Part shown: positions 1 to 6,883 of the stretch, piece by piece
How the letters are laid out: each line of letters begins with the position of its first letter
Position numbering within the stretch: the stretch's first letter is position 1
From: an uncultured Bacteroidales bacterium
GTDB taxonomy: Bacteria > Bacteroidota > Bacteroidia > Bacteroidales > P3
Reading direction: 5' to 3'
NCBI GenBank assembly: GCA_905233475.1
Contig: CAJOEN010000015.1
Coordinates: 1 to 60,315, forward strand
DNA length: 60,315 bases
Program-made: the position numbers and the translations under genes
The notes under the pieces: model-generated
Databases searched by the model: none
What the model was told of the DNA's origin: nothing
Seen by the model: the letters and a program-made list of their open reading frames with translations, nothing else

Positions 1-170
1 AAAGGATATACCCCCTCAAAAACAAGCGTGCTGAAAGCACGCCACATATTTCTACAGTGAGAGCGTTGTTATTCTCCGTTTCACTATCGAAAAAGCCACT
101 GGCGTTTTCTTCACTCCGGCACGCCATTATTCCATTCTTTTGCCTACCACAAGTTGTACTTGGGGTTATT

Positions 171-200
171 GAGAGCAGCTCTCTCTAAGAGCATTTTTTT
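171..200 (+). terminator. Possible rho-independent terminator near the window edge
   Basis: GCTCT at 178-182 pairs with AGAGC at 188-192 and is followed by seven T. GAGAG at 171-175 can alternatively pair with CTCTC at 181-185. It would end a transcript entering from outside the window. A separate 7-bp hairpin lies at 26-42 (GCGTGCT-GAA-AGCACGC). Positions 1-170 hold no gene I can support. Confidence 0.4.
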
Positions 201-268
201 ATTGGACACTAATAATTTTTTTTAGGGTGAATCTTTGCTTGTAGTTTTATTGTTTTGACATTTATTCG

Positions 269-276
269 TATCTTTG
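269..276 (+). promoter_or_regulatory. Bacteroidetes -7 promoter box (TATCTTTG)
   Basis: TATCTTTG matches the Bacteroidetes sigma-ABfr -7 consensus TAnnTTTG. No TTTG at the ideal 19-nt spacing was found; the nearest candidates are 11-16 nt or more than 27 nt away. Transcription would start near 283 and give a leader of about 225 nt before the ATG at 508. Confidence 0.55.
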
Positions 277-370
277 CACCCATAAAAACCAACTAAAACA
301 AACAACATATCGAAATAAAGAATAACTAGAAGATAAACATATAGTATAAGGCGTTTTCGCTTTTCACGGC

Positions 371-507
371 AGTTCGAAACCTAGGAAATTTCGTTACTTT
401 AGTGCACATGAAAAGAGATACGCTCGCGGTATAACCGTGAGCTTTCTTGTTTGCACTAAAGGTTTTTCCTAGGACCTCGAACTCAACAAAAAGTTCGCGG
501 TTTTTTT
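371..507 (+). promoter_or_regulatory. Attenuator-like structured leader
   Basis: Nested inverted repeats form one long hairpin: AGTTCGA (371-377) with TCGAACT (477-483), CCTAGGAAA (380-388) with TTTCCTAGG (465-473), CTTTAGTGCA (397-406) with TGCACTAAAG (452-461), and GCTCGCGGT (422-430) with ACCGTGAGC (434-442, one G-U pair). CGAACT at 478-483 can instead pair with AGTTCG at 492-497, which is followed directly by CGG and seven T (501-507). The outer stem and this terminator-like hairpin are therefore mutually exclusive, as in an attenuator or riboswitch. The T run touches the start codon at 508. The pairing is read directly from the sequence; regulation is inference. No known riboswitch class was recognised. 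Confidence 0.55.
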
Positions 508-669
508 ATGACAACACAAGACCAAAAATCCCAAATCAAAAGCCGCCAACGAGTGGCTGAGCACGGGGAAGTGTTTACCAACCCACGTGAGGAGAATGCC
601 ATGCTCGATCTGGTGCGCGACGAGTCCTTCCAAATTGCTTCCTTAAGAATAAACACTCACAGCCTCTGA
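508..669 (+). pseudogene. N-terminal remnant of an N-6 DNA methyltransferase
   Basis: The ATG at 508 opens a 53-codon frame that includes KSRQRVAEHGEVFT and NAMLDLVRDES. This is the N-terminal signature of stand-alone or type IIG N6-adenine DNA methylases, which normally runs straight on into a FLEPACG-type SAM-binding motif. Here the similarity stops after FQIAS (about 642), and nine unrelated codons lead to a stop at 667-669. The catalytic domain is absent and is not found beyond the neighbouring ATPase gene. The break lies within about 15 bp of the 3' end of the convergent ATPase gene, so the deletion or insertion that brought in that gene probably destroyed the methylase. Confidence 0.6.
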
Positions 670-1961
670 ACTACACTCTCCACCGCATACAGCGGAACAT
701 TCTCCATCCACGACTGTTTTATATAGGGTTTCAACGAAAAACGTAGCCCTGTAAATCCCTGCTCCTTAAAATCTTCATTAACAAATAAATACAGCGAACG
801 ACTTGCAACATTCTCGGCTGCTTTCACCTCGATGGGAACTATATGCTCTTCGGTCTGAAACAGAAAATCAATCTCCATAGTGGAATTGTCCTTGCTATAA
901 TAGAATGTCAAGCTGTCGGGAACGGCTTTAAGATGCTGTAGCACAAAGTTTTCCGCAAAAGCACCCTTGAACTCCACAAAAGCGTTGTCGTTCAGCAGAA
1001 GCATATTGGGATTAGCTTCCGACATACATGCAAGCAGTCCGCAGTCGAGCAGATACAGTTTGAAAGCACTGTCGTCGGCATAGAATTTAAGAGGGTGGAC
1101 CGGTTTTTTGCAACGTTCCACACGATATACCAGACCTGCATCCACCAGCCATTGCAAGGCCAGTTCAAAGTCTTTCGCACGGGCTCCCTTGCGCAGTGAG
1201 CCGTAAAAGAATTTCTTGTTCTCGCGCGACAACTGTGCCGGAATGCTCTGCCACACCTGATGGATTCTCTGAATCTGCGTTTTGCTGTGTTTGGCCATGT
1301 CGTGGGAGTAAGTCTCCAATATCTCACGCTGTACCTCGCGCACTTCGCGCACGTTTCCCGTCTCTATGTATTTCGAAACGGCTTCGGGCATGCCACCGAC
1401 AAAGAAATACTGTCGCAAAAGCTCTGTAAGTTTCTCGTTATGTAGCTCCATCGACTCCCAATCCTTGTTTTCCAGCACTTCAAGCAGACGCTGTTGCCCG
1501 CAAGCCATAAGATATTCGTTGAAAGTCATTGGATACATTTTTATGGTATGTACTTTCCCTACAGGAAACGACTCTTCTTCGCGAAGCTGTATGCCAAGCA
1601 ACGAACCAGCCACGGCCACATGTAGGGAGTTCATTTCCTCGCAAAAGTATTTCAGCGATGTAATGGCGTTTTTCGCTTCCTGAATTTCATCGAAAATCAG
1701 CAACGTCTTGCCTGCCACTATATCGGTGTCGAAATAGCGTTCCAGTTCTGTAACAATCCGTTTTACATCCAAATCGCGGAACAGTTGTTCGCAAATGCTG
1801 TTGCGCTGACAGTTTACATACACCATGTTCTCGAACTCCCGTTTGCCGAAATCTTGCAAAATATATGTCTTCCCCACCTGGCGTGCGCCTAACAGGATTA
1901 GTGGCTTATGGTCGGGACGGTTTTTCCAATTCAATAACTCTTTGTAAATATTCCTATACAT
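657..1961 (-). CDS. AAA-family ATPase with C-terminal DUF4143
   Basis: The protein has about 434 residues. The N-terminal half is a P-loop ATPase with Walker A GARQVGKT and Walker B LLIFDEIQ. The C-terminal half is the DUF4143 region, with the typical EFKGAFAENFVLQHL and EIDFLFQTEEHIVPIEVKA stretches; the latter resembles a PD-(D/E)xK nuclease core. The family is abundant in Bacteroidetes as solitary mobile-looking genes and its role is unknown. I start at the ATG at 1961 because the -7 box at 1984-1991 would put the transcript start near 1976, downstream of the longer start at 1994. The 3' end lies against the broken methylase. Confidence 0.85.
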   Translation of the reverse strand: MYRNIYKELLNWKNRPDHKPLILLGARQVGKTYILQDFGKREFENMVYVNCQRNSICEQLFRDLDVKRIVTELERYFDTDIVAGKTLLIFDEIQEAKNAITSLKYFCEEMNSLHVAVAGSLLGIQLREEESFPVGKVHTIKMYPMTFNEYLMACGQQRLLEVLENKDWESMELHNEKLTELLRQYFFVGGMPEAVSKYIETGNVREVREVQREILETYSHDMAKHSKTQIQRIHQVWQSIPAQLSRENKKFFYGSLRKGARAKDFELALQWLVDAGLVYRVERCKKPVHPLKFYADDSAFKLYLLDCGLLACMSEANPNMLLLNDNAFVEFKGAFAENFVLQHLKAVPDSLTFYYSKDNSTMEIDFLFQTEEHIVPIEVKAAENVASRSLYLFVNEDFKEQGFTGLRFSLKPYIKQSWMENVPLYAVESVVQRL

Positions 1962-1983
1962 TTTTTTTGTGGTTTTTGAACTG

Positions 1984-1991
1984 CAAAAATA
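1984..1991 (-). promoter_or_regulatory. -7 promoter box for the AAA/DUF4143 ATPase
   Basis: The minus strand reads TATTTTTG, matching TAnnTTTG. The predicted start lies 15-20 nt before the ATG at 1961. It overlaps the end of a direct repeat at 1991-2008, so a protein bound there could control it. Confidence 0.5.
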
Positions 1992-2041
1992 CACTTTTTT
2001 TGTGTTATTTTCATCAAAAAACTACACTTTTTTTGGGTTAT
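1991..2041. repeat. Two 18-bp direct repeats at the ATPase promoter
   Basis: ACAC-T7-GTGTTAT at 1991-2008 and ACAC-T7-GGGTTAT at 2024-2041 differ at one base and are 33 bp apart, about three helical turns. They sit just upstream of and against the ATPase -7 box. An operator or a family-specific end sequence is inferred, not shown. Confidence 0.45.
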
Positions 2042-2258
2042 ATTTGCTGGTTATGGTTTAAAATGCTGAAACAAAGAAAATTGTGTTCTTGTTGTAAATA
2101 ATGGCAAAAATACCACCCTTTAAGAAATTTTTGGGCATACGGGTAGTTTGATGCCCCGCCGTTTAAAAGACAGCAAAACACTTTGTTATAGAATAACCTA
2201 TGGATATAATTCCCCCATAAGTCGTTCTATGTTGATATTATTTTCCGCTGGACAAAGT

Positions 2259-3086
2259 TTAGCGTGCTATAGAATGCACCTCTTCTGAATGTACCGTAAG
2301 TACCGGCGTTTGCGAGTGGTGTATCATTTGCTGTGCGTATGAGCCAAGCAGTATGTTGGACATGGTTTTCTCCTGCTCGGCCATAATCATTATGAGGTCG
2401 GCGGAGTTTTTTTCGGCGAATTCGAGGGTGGTTTGTGTAACATTTTCCGTTTCGGATTTTGCCACCACACATTTGATTCCCGCACCGGTTAGCATTTTCT
2501 CGGTCTGTTCTGTGTATTTGTCCACTATCTTGCGTACATCGGCAACCCCTGAGCTGTACAATCCAAGCACATACACCTGCGAGTTGAAAGCGCGGGCGAA
2601 TTTTATGGCTTGAGTAACTTTCTGGCGTGTCTCCATCGAACTGTCGATGGGAAGCACAATTTTTTCCAAAGCCTTGTTGAAGTTGAAATTCTCGCGTATG
2701 GTAAGCACGGGGAGGGTGGCTTCGGTTATGGTGCGGTAGGCGTTTTTTCCTATCCAATTGCGTTCGTAGCCCGAAGTGCCGTGCGAGCCCACCACAATCA
2801 GCCATGCCTTTTCCTCTTCGGCAACGGCGTTGAGTTCGCGGTACACGCGTCCGTGGCGTATTAGGCATTCGAGTTTTCCGGTACGTAATTTATGCTCGTG
2901 CCGTTTTATCACCTCGGCTATTTTGTTGTCTATCTCCTGATTCGACATCAGAGCCGAATCGTATTTCGTGGACATTACATATACCAATTTCACCTTATTC
3001 TCCCATTTGTTGGCGAGGTCAATGGCAAGGTCGATAGCGCAGTCCGACCCTTTCGAAAAGTCTATTCCTACAATTATCTTTTCCAT
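2259..3086 (-). CDS. Universal stress protein with two UspA domains
   Basis: This 275-residue cytoplasmic protein has two tandem UspA-type domains (about 1-140 and 145-275). The first begins MEKIIVGIDFSKGSDCA and keeps the nucleotide-binding pattern VVGSHGTSGYERNWIGK (G-x2-G-x9-G type). The second begins KIVLPIDSSMETRQKV, but its loop reads MAEQEKTMSNILLGS and lacks the first glycines, so only the first half is likely to bind ATP. Tandem Usps are usually linked to stationary-phase or redox stress. It is a single gene on the minus strand, 160 bp downstream of the C1B peptidase gene with no clear promoter between them. The specific role is not evident. Confidence 0.88.
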   Translation of the reverse strand: MEKIIVGIDFSKGSDCAIDLAIDLANKWENKVKLVYVMSTKYDSALMSNQEIDNKIAEVIKRHEHKLRTGKLECLIRHGRVYRELNAVAEEEKAWLIVVGSHGTSGYERNWIGKNAYRTITEATLPVLTIRENFNFNKALEKIVLPIDSSMETRQKVTQAIKFARAFNSQVYVLGLYSSGVADVRKIVDKYTEQTEKMLTGAGIKCVVAKSETENVTQTTLEFAEKNSADLIMIMAEQEKTMSNILLGSYAQQMIHHSQTPVLTVHSEEVHSIAR

Positions 3087-3248
3087 ATTTATTTCTCTGT
3101 GTTTGTTTTTATAAAATGATTGTTTTTAAAGTCATATAGTGTAACTGCCGCCGGTTGCCGCGCTCACGTTCTTGCAATGGTTCTTTGTTTTGTTTCTCTT
3201 TTGCAAAGGACGTGAGCGTTTTATGTGCGTTACCGGACAGTTTTTGTT

Positions 3249-4667
3249 TTACTCCTCGGGCAGGAACATAGGATCCCAAGCGGGAAGCATTATGGGTTTT
3301 TGGTCAAGTAGAGCCTTGGTTTTGGCGGGCATGTATTTGTCCTCTATCACAAGGCGGAACATGTACTCATTGAACCATTCGTTGGTCATGATAAGGAAGC
3401 CGTTGTAGCCGTATTTGTTGCCCCAGCTGTTCTCCACCATCCATTTTATTGGTTTGCCGTTTTGGTCGAGATCTACGGCGCAAAGGGTCATGGCGTGGCT
3501 TGAGCCGCTGGCAAAGGTGGATACGCGTTGTTTTTTGTTCATGTTGAAAGTTGTACCCATCAGCGAAGCGTAGTCGTAGTTGTTTACATCCATGAATCCT
3601 TTTGTGCGGTCGAGGAATTTGGCTACGTCGCAGGAGAAGTACATCATGGTGCTGTCCTTTATGGAAGCAATGGCCATTTCGGCAATTTCGTCCATAGGCA
3701 GGTTCAGGTAGCGCCAGTTCTGGCCGTCGTACACGTGGCGGTCGTATTCTATTTCGTAAACTTTGTAGTATTCGCGGGTGGGGTCGTTCATTATCATGTA
3801 GTAGTTGCTGAAATCCTCATCAACAAACTCTTCGTAGAACGATTTCGGGGTGTAGGTCTTTGTTTCCACGGGGTTACCCTTGGCGTCTTTGCGTGTCCAT
3901 GTGAATTCCGTTGGTGGAACGCCGAAATTCAAAGCCAGCATACGGTAGATAGTCTGCAACATTTCCACTTTGCGCTGTTCGAGTTTCTTTTCATTGACAC
4001 CTTTCTTGGTGCTCATCTCGCGCAGTTCAAGGCCGAACTCCCTGAGTTTCAGAGAAATTAGCGATGAAAGTTGTGATGTGTGTTCGCTGCTGTAGGTCTC
4101 GGGCATAGCGTCGGCGGGCATAATGCCGTATTTTGTTATAAGATTGGCTACTCCGGTAAATTGGCCACCGTCGCCGATGGGATTTTTGAATAGCCATTCC
4201 ACAGTTTTGTCGTTGAAGTCCAATTTGCGGGTGTCGATGATAGACTGCAGGAAGAGGTTGGATTTTTCCAGCTGGTCCCAAAAGAAAGTGTAAACTTGAG
4301 AAAACTGGAAAGTGGCAGGGAGGTTGTGCTTGCGTATAGCTTTGGAACGCAATACGTTCATTCCGGTGAACATCCAGCAACGTCCCGACGATTTTTGGTC
4401 GGTGATAGCTTGAGAGTTCACTTTGTTCGAAAAATAGGTGTTGAAGGCAGTGCTGTTGTCCGAGTTCTGGGCCAGTTTGCTAAGGTCGTTGCTAAACATG
4501 GCGTTGCGCAAAGCCTTGTCTTCGGCATTGTTTTTGAACGATTTCTGTATCTTGGCTAATGTCGCAGCCGAGATGCCTTTGGTGTCGGGTTCTTGATTCT
4601 TTTTCTGTGCTTGTGCCGAAATGCCTATGCACAACGTGGCCAGCAAAATCCATTTTGTTTTTCTCAT
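3249..4667 (-). CDS. Exported C1B cysteine aminopeptidase (bleomycin hydrolase / PepC family)
   Basis: The protein has 472 residues with a signal peptide (MRKTKWILLATLCIGISAQAQ), so it acts outside the cytoplasm, unlike classical cytoplasmic PepC. All three catalytic elements are visible: Cys in SSGRCWMF, His in SGSSHAMTLCAVD, and Asn in VENSWGNKYGYNG. The length suits the C1B family. Members remove N-terminal residues from peptides, and the C-terminal arm (here ending AWDPMFLPEE) restricts the active site to exopeptidase use. Expression probably comes from the minus-strand -7 box at 4754-4761, giving a leader of about 79 nt. Confidence 0.9.
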   Translation of the reverse strand: MRKTKWILLATLCIGISAQAQKKNQEPDTKGISAATLAKIQKSFKNNAEDKALRNAMFSNDLSKLAQNSDNSTAFNTYFSNKVNSQAITDQKSSGRCWMFTGMNVLRSKAIRKHNLPATFQFSQVYTFFWDQLEKSNLFLQSIIDTRKLDFNDKTVEWLFKNPIGDGGQFTGVANLITKYGIMPADAMPETYSSEHTSQLSSLISLKLREFGLELREMSTKKGVNEKKLEQRKVEMLQTIYRMLALNFGVPPTEFTWTRKDAKGNPVETKTYTPKSFYEEFVDEDFSNYYMIMNDPTREYYKVYEIEYDRHVYDGQNWRYLNLPMDEIAEMAIASIKDSTMMYFSCDVAKFLDRTKGFMDVNNYDYASLMGTTFNMNKKQRVSTFASGSSHAMTLCAVDLDQNGKPIKWMVENSWGNKYGYNGFLIMTNEWFNEYMFRLVIEDKYMPAKTKALLDQKPIMLPAWDPMFLPEE

Positions 4668-4753
4668 AAAAAAATTCGTTTTTTATCTTTGTTAGTGTAT
4701 AAAATATTTAATTCCAATAAATTATCCCGTAAAATAGGCAATTTATCACAATA

Positions 4754-4761
4754 CAAAGATA
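4754..4761 (-). promoter_or_regulatory. -7 promoter box for the C1B peptidase
   Basis: The minus strand reads TATCTTTG about 93 bp upstream of the peptidase start. No convincing -33 element was found. Confidence 0.5.
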
Positions 4762-4854
4762 TGAAAAATTTTCCAATTATTGTTTTTTGTGGCAATTTTT
4801 ACAAAAATAATATGTTATTGTCTTTTGTCTAATCAGAGGTAATGTACCAAGCCT

Positions 4855-5604
4855 ATGAAATTTAAAAGATATATATTACTGATAACCTGTATTTTATCGT
4901 CTGCAATTGCAGTGGCAGGAATCCCGGAACGTCCGTCGTATCGTTTGGTGAACGATTATGCAGGTGTGTTTTCCGATGAGCAGAGAAAATCCATGGAAAA
5001 GCGTTTGGTGAAACTTGATGACAGCACTGGCAATCAGATTGCGGTTGTCGTTGTGGCAGACCTTGAAGGGTACGATATTGCGGAATACGCACAACAGATA
5101 GGGCAAAAGTGGGGTGTGGGTTCCAAGCAACACAACAACGGGGTAGTTATAGTGGTGAAAGTCAAAAATCAAACCAAAGGTCAAGCCTTTATCGCGATAG
5201 GTTACGGTTTGGAAGGTGTTTTGCCCGATATTACGTGTAAACATATTGTAAATAGGGAAATGATTCCCCGTTTCAAGGAAAACGACTACTACGGCGGCGT
5301 GGAGGCGGCTTTAGGTGTGATAATTCCTATTGTGAAGGGAGAGTATTCCTACAAAGACTACGACGATAAAGATGACTCCGCTGCTTTGATAGTTATGCTG
5401 GTACTTTTTATTGTTGTCGTTGTAATTATTTTGAAAAGGTCTAATGGCGGTGGTACTACCTACAGTAGCGGTGGTACAAGTAATATCAGTCCAATATATT
5501 GGGGCGCAGGTGGTTATGGCTATTCGTCTTCCTCGTCGGGAAGTGGTTTCGGTGGCTTCGGAGGTGGCAGTTTTGGCGGCGGTGGCGCAGGCGGAAGTTG
5601 GTAA
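4855..5604 (+). CDS. TPM-domain (YgcG/TPM_phosphatase) exported membrane-anchored protein
   Basis: This 249-residue protein starts with a signal peptide (KRYILLITCILSSAIAVAG). It is followed by a TPM domain at about residues 28-165: VNDYAGVFSDEQRKSMEKRL, NQIAVVVVADLEGYDI, and FIAIGYGLEGVLPDI. One transmembrane helix lies near 180-200 (ALIVMLVLFIVVVVIIL), and the tail is Ser/Gly-rich, ending GGGGAGGSW. TPM domains occur in the photosystem-II repair protein TLP18.3 and in many bacterial envelope proteins, with weak phosphatase activity reported for some. The glycine-rich tail is typical of the bacterial members. It stands alone and its role is unknown. Confidence 0.85.
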   Translation: MKFKRYILLITCILSSAIAVAGIPERPSYRLVNDYAGVFSDEQRKSMEKRLVKLDDSTGNQIAVVVVADLEGYDIAEYAQQIGQKWGVGSKQHNNGVVIVVKVKNQTKGQAFIAIGYGLEGVLPDITCKHIVNREMIPRFKENDYYGGVEAALGVIIPIVKGEYSYKDYDDKDDSAALIVMLVLFIVVVVIILKRSNGGGTTYSSGGTSNISPIYWGAGGYGYSSSSSGSGFGGFGGGSFGGGGAGGSW

Positions 5605-5663
5605 AAAAATGTGCTACAAAAATAATATTTTCAACAAAAAAGTCCCGGTATCAAAAAAAAATG

Positions 5664-5671
5664 TATCTTTG
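5664..5671 (+). promoter_or_regulatory. -7 promoter box for rnfA
   Basis: TATCTTTG followed by CAAAATC. The predicted start near 5679 gives a leader of about 105 nt before rnfA. The -33 position is unclear. Confidence 0.5.
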
Positions 5672-5783
5672 CAAAATCTGAGAAGATGGTAATTTGTACG
5701 CTATTTTTGCTGAAACTACAAGATAACCGTCTGAAAAATAGTTTGATATAAAATAAAAACAAAACAGGAAAACGGTAAATTTT

Positions 5784-6356
5784 ATGGAGTATATACTTAT
5801 TATTATTGGTGCCATATTTGTAAACAATATTGTTTTGGCACAGTTTTTGGGAATATGTCCTTTTTTGGGAGTGTCCAAAGATGTAAAGAGTTCGCTCGGC
5901 ATGGGCGGTGCAGTGCTTTTCGTAATGCTTATTGCCACAATGGTTACATGGCTTATCAACGAGTATCTGCTCATACCCTTTAATTTGGGTTACTTGCAGA
6001 CCATAGCATACATACTTGTAATAGCAGGTTTGGTGCAGATGGTGGAGATAGTACTCAAAAAATCGGCACCGGCCTTGTATCAGACACTGGGCATTTTCCT
6101 GCCTCTGATAACAACCAACTGCGCCGTACTTGGAGTGGCCATACAAGTGGTGCAAAAGGACATGACCTTTTTGGAAAGCCTTACATACGCAGGTGGCATA
6201 GCAGTAGGCTTTACATTAGCACTTGTGATATTTGCAGGCATACGCGAGCAACTTGCTTTGGTAAAAATACCCAAGGCTATGAAAGGTGTTCCCATTGCCC
6301 TTGTCACAGCCGGCATACTTGCAATGGCTTTTATGGGCTTCTCCGGACTGGTGTAA
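5784..6356 (+). CDS. rnfA: Electron transport complex subunit RnfA (RsxA)
   Basis: The 190-residue, six-helix membrane protein matches RnfA throughout: IIIGAIFVNNIVLAQFLGICPFLGVSK at the start, the conserved LPLITTNCAVLGVA in the middle, and IFAGIREQLALVKIPKAMKG near the end. RnfA and RnfE form the core of the Rnf complex, which couples ferredoxin and NAD electron transfer to Na+ or H+ movement. The cysteines in LGICPF and TTNCAV match the paired half-helix motifs that hold an iron-sulfur centre in Rnf/NQR. In most genomes rnfA closes an rnfBCDGEA operon. Here it has its own promoter and no other rnf gene lies in the window. NqrE is a homologue, but the sequence reads as RnfA. Confidence 0.92.
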   Translation: MEYILIIIGAIFVNNIVLAQFLGICPFLGVSKDVKSSLGMGGAVLFVMLIATMVTWLINEYLLIPFNLGYLQTIAYILVIAGLVQMVEIVLKKSAPALYQTLGIFLPLITTNCAVLGVAIQVVQKDMTFLESLTYAGGIAVGFTLALVIFAGIREQLALVKIPKAMKGVPIALVTAGILAMAFMGFSGLV

Positions 6357-6505
6357 AAATGAAGAAAAACCCATTAAAAATATTCGAAAAAAAACGAATT
6401 TAGAAGAAAAAAACGCGTTTTTTTGGTTGTATAAAGCAAAAAAGAAAGTTTGTAAAATATTGAAAATCAAGTAAGTGTAAAATATTTCAAAAAAAAATCG
6501 TTTTT

Positions 6506-6539
6506 TTTGCTGTTAAATCATAAAAATGTAGTAATTTTG
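6506..6539 (+). promoter_or_regulatory. Promoter of the small acidic lipoprotein
   Basis: TTTG at 6506-6509 and TAATTTTG at 6532-6539 are separated by 22 nt. The start would be near 6547, about 40 nt before the ATG at 6586. Surrounding sequence is very AT-rich. Confidence 0.5.
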
Positions 6540-6585
6540 CAACGTTCAATTCATAAAAATAGATAACTTTAAAAATTACAAAGAG

Positions 6586-6789
6586 ATGAAAAAAGTAATG
6601 TTCGTTTTGGCAGTTGCTGGAATGTTCGCTTTCGCAGCTTGTAACAACAACGCTCCTGAGGAACCCGCAATCGAAGAAAACCAAGAACAAGTAGAAGCTA
6701 CTCCCGAGGAGACAACAGAAGAAGCTACTGACGCTGAAGCTGAAGCTACCGAAGGCGTTGCTGAAGCTGAAACTCCCGCTGCTGAATAA
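6586..6789 (+). CDS. Small acidic lipoprotein
   Basis: The 67-residue product has a lipoprotein signal peptide with lipobox AFAAC; the Cys is residue 19, followed by NNNAPEEP. The mature part is almost entirely Glu, Ala, Thr and Pro in short EAT/EAE runs, with no hydrophobic core, so it is probably disordered. Similar tiny acidic lipoproteins are common and highly expressed in Bacteroidetes, but their role is unknown. It has its own promoter (6506-6539) and a strong terminator (6811-6847), so it forms a single-gene unit. Confidence 0.75.
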   Translation: MKKVMFVLAVAGMFAFAACNNNAPEEPAIEENQEQVEATPEETTEEATDAEAEATEGVAEAETPAAE

Positions 6790-6810
6790 GCTACTGAGTT
6801 TTAAGTAAAA

Positions 6811-6847
6811 AAAAAGAGGGCTTGCAAAACAAACCCTCTTTTTTTAC
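6811..6847 (+). terminator. Rho-independent terminator after the acidic lipoprotein
   Basis: A-rich AAAAAGAGGG pairs with CCCTCTTTTTTT around the loop CTTGCAAAACAAA. The arms are symmetric, so it could also stop minus-strand transcripts. Confidence 0.8.
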
Positions 6848-6883
6848 GTTTATAGGTTTGTATTCAAGTTTTTGTCGGTATAT

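Noticed and set aside
1..190. Open frame at 3-189 ending LPQVVLGVIESSSL, as a truncated gene
   Set aside because: It has no start in the window, matches no family I know, and ends at a terminator-like hairpin. It may be a repeat or the tail of an outside gene.
1962..1994. Longer start of the AAA/DUF4143 ATPase
   Set aside because: The -7 box at 1984-1991 lies inside this segment, so the start codon at 1994 would not be transcribed.
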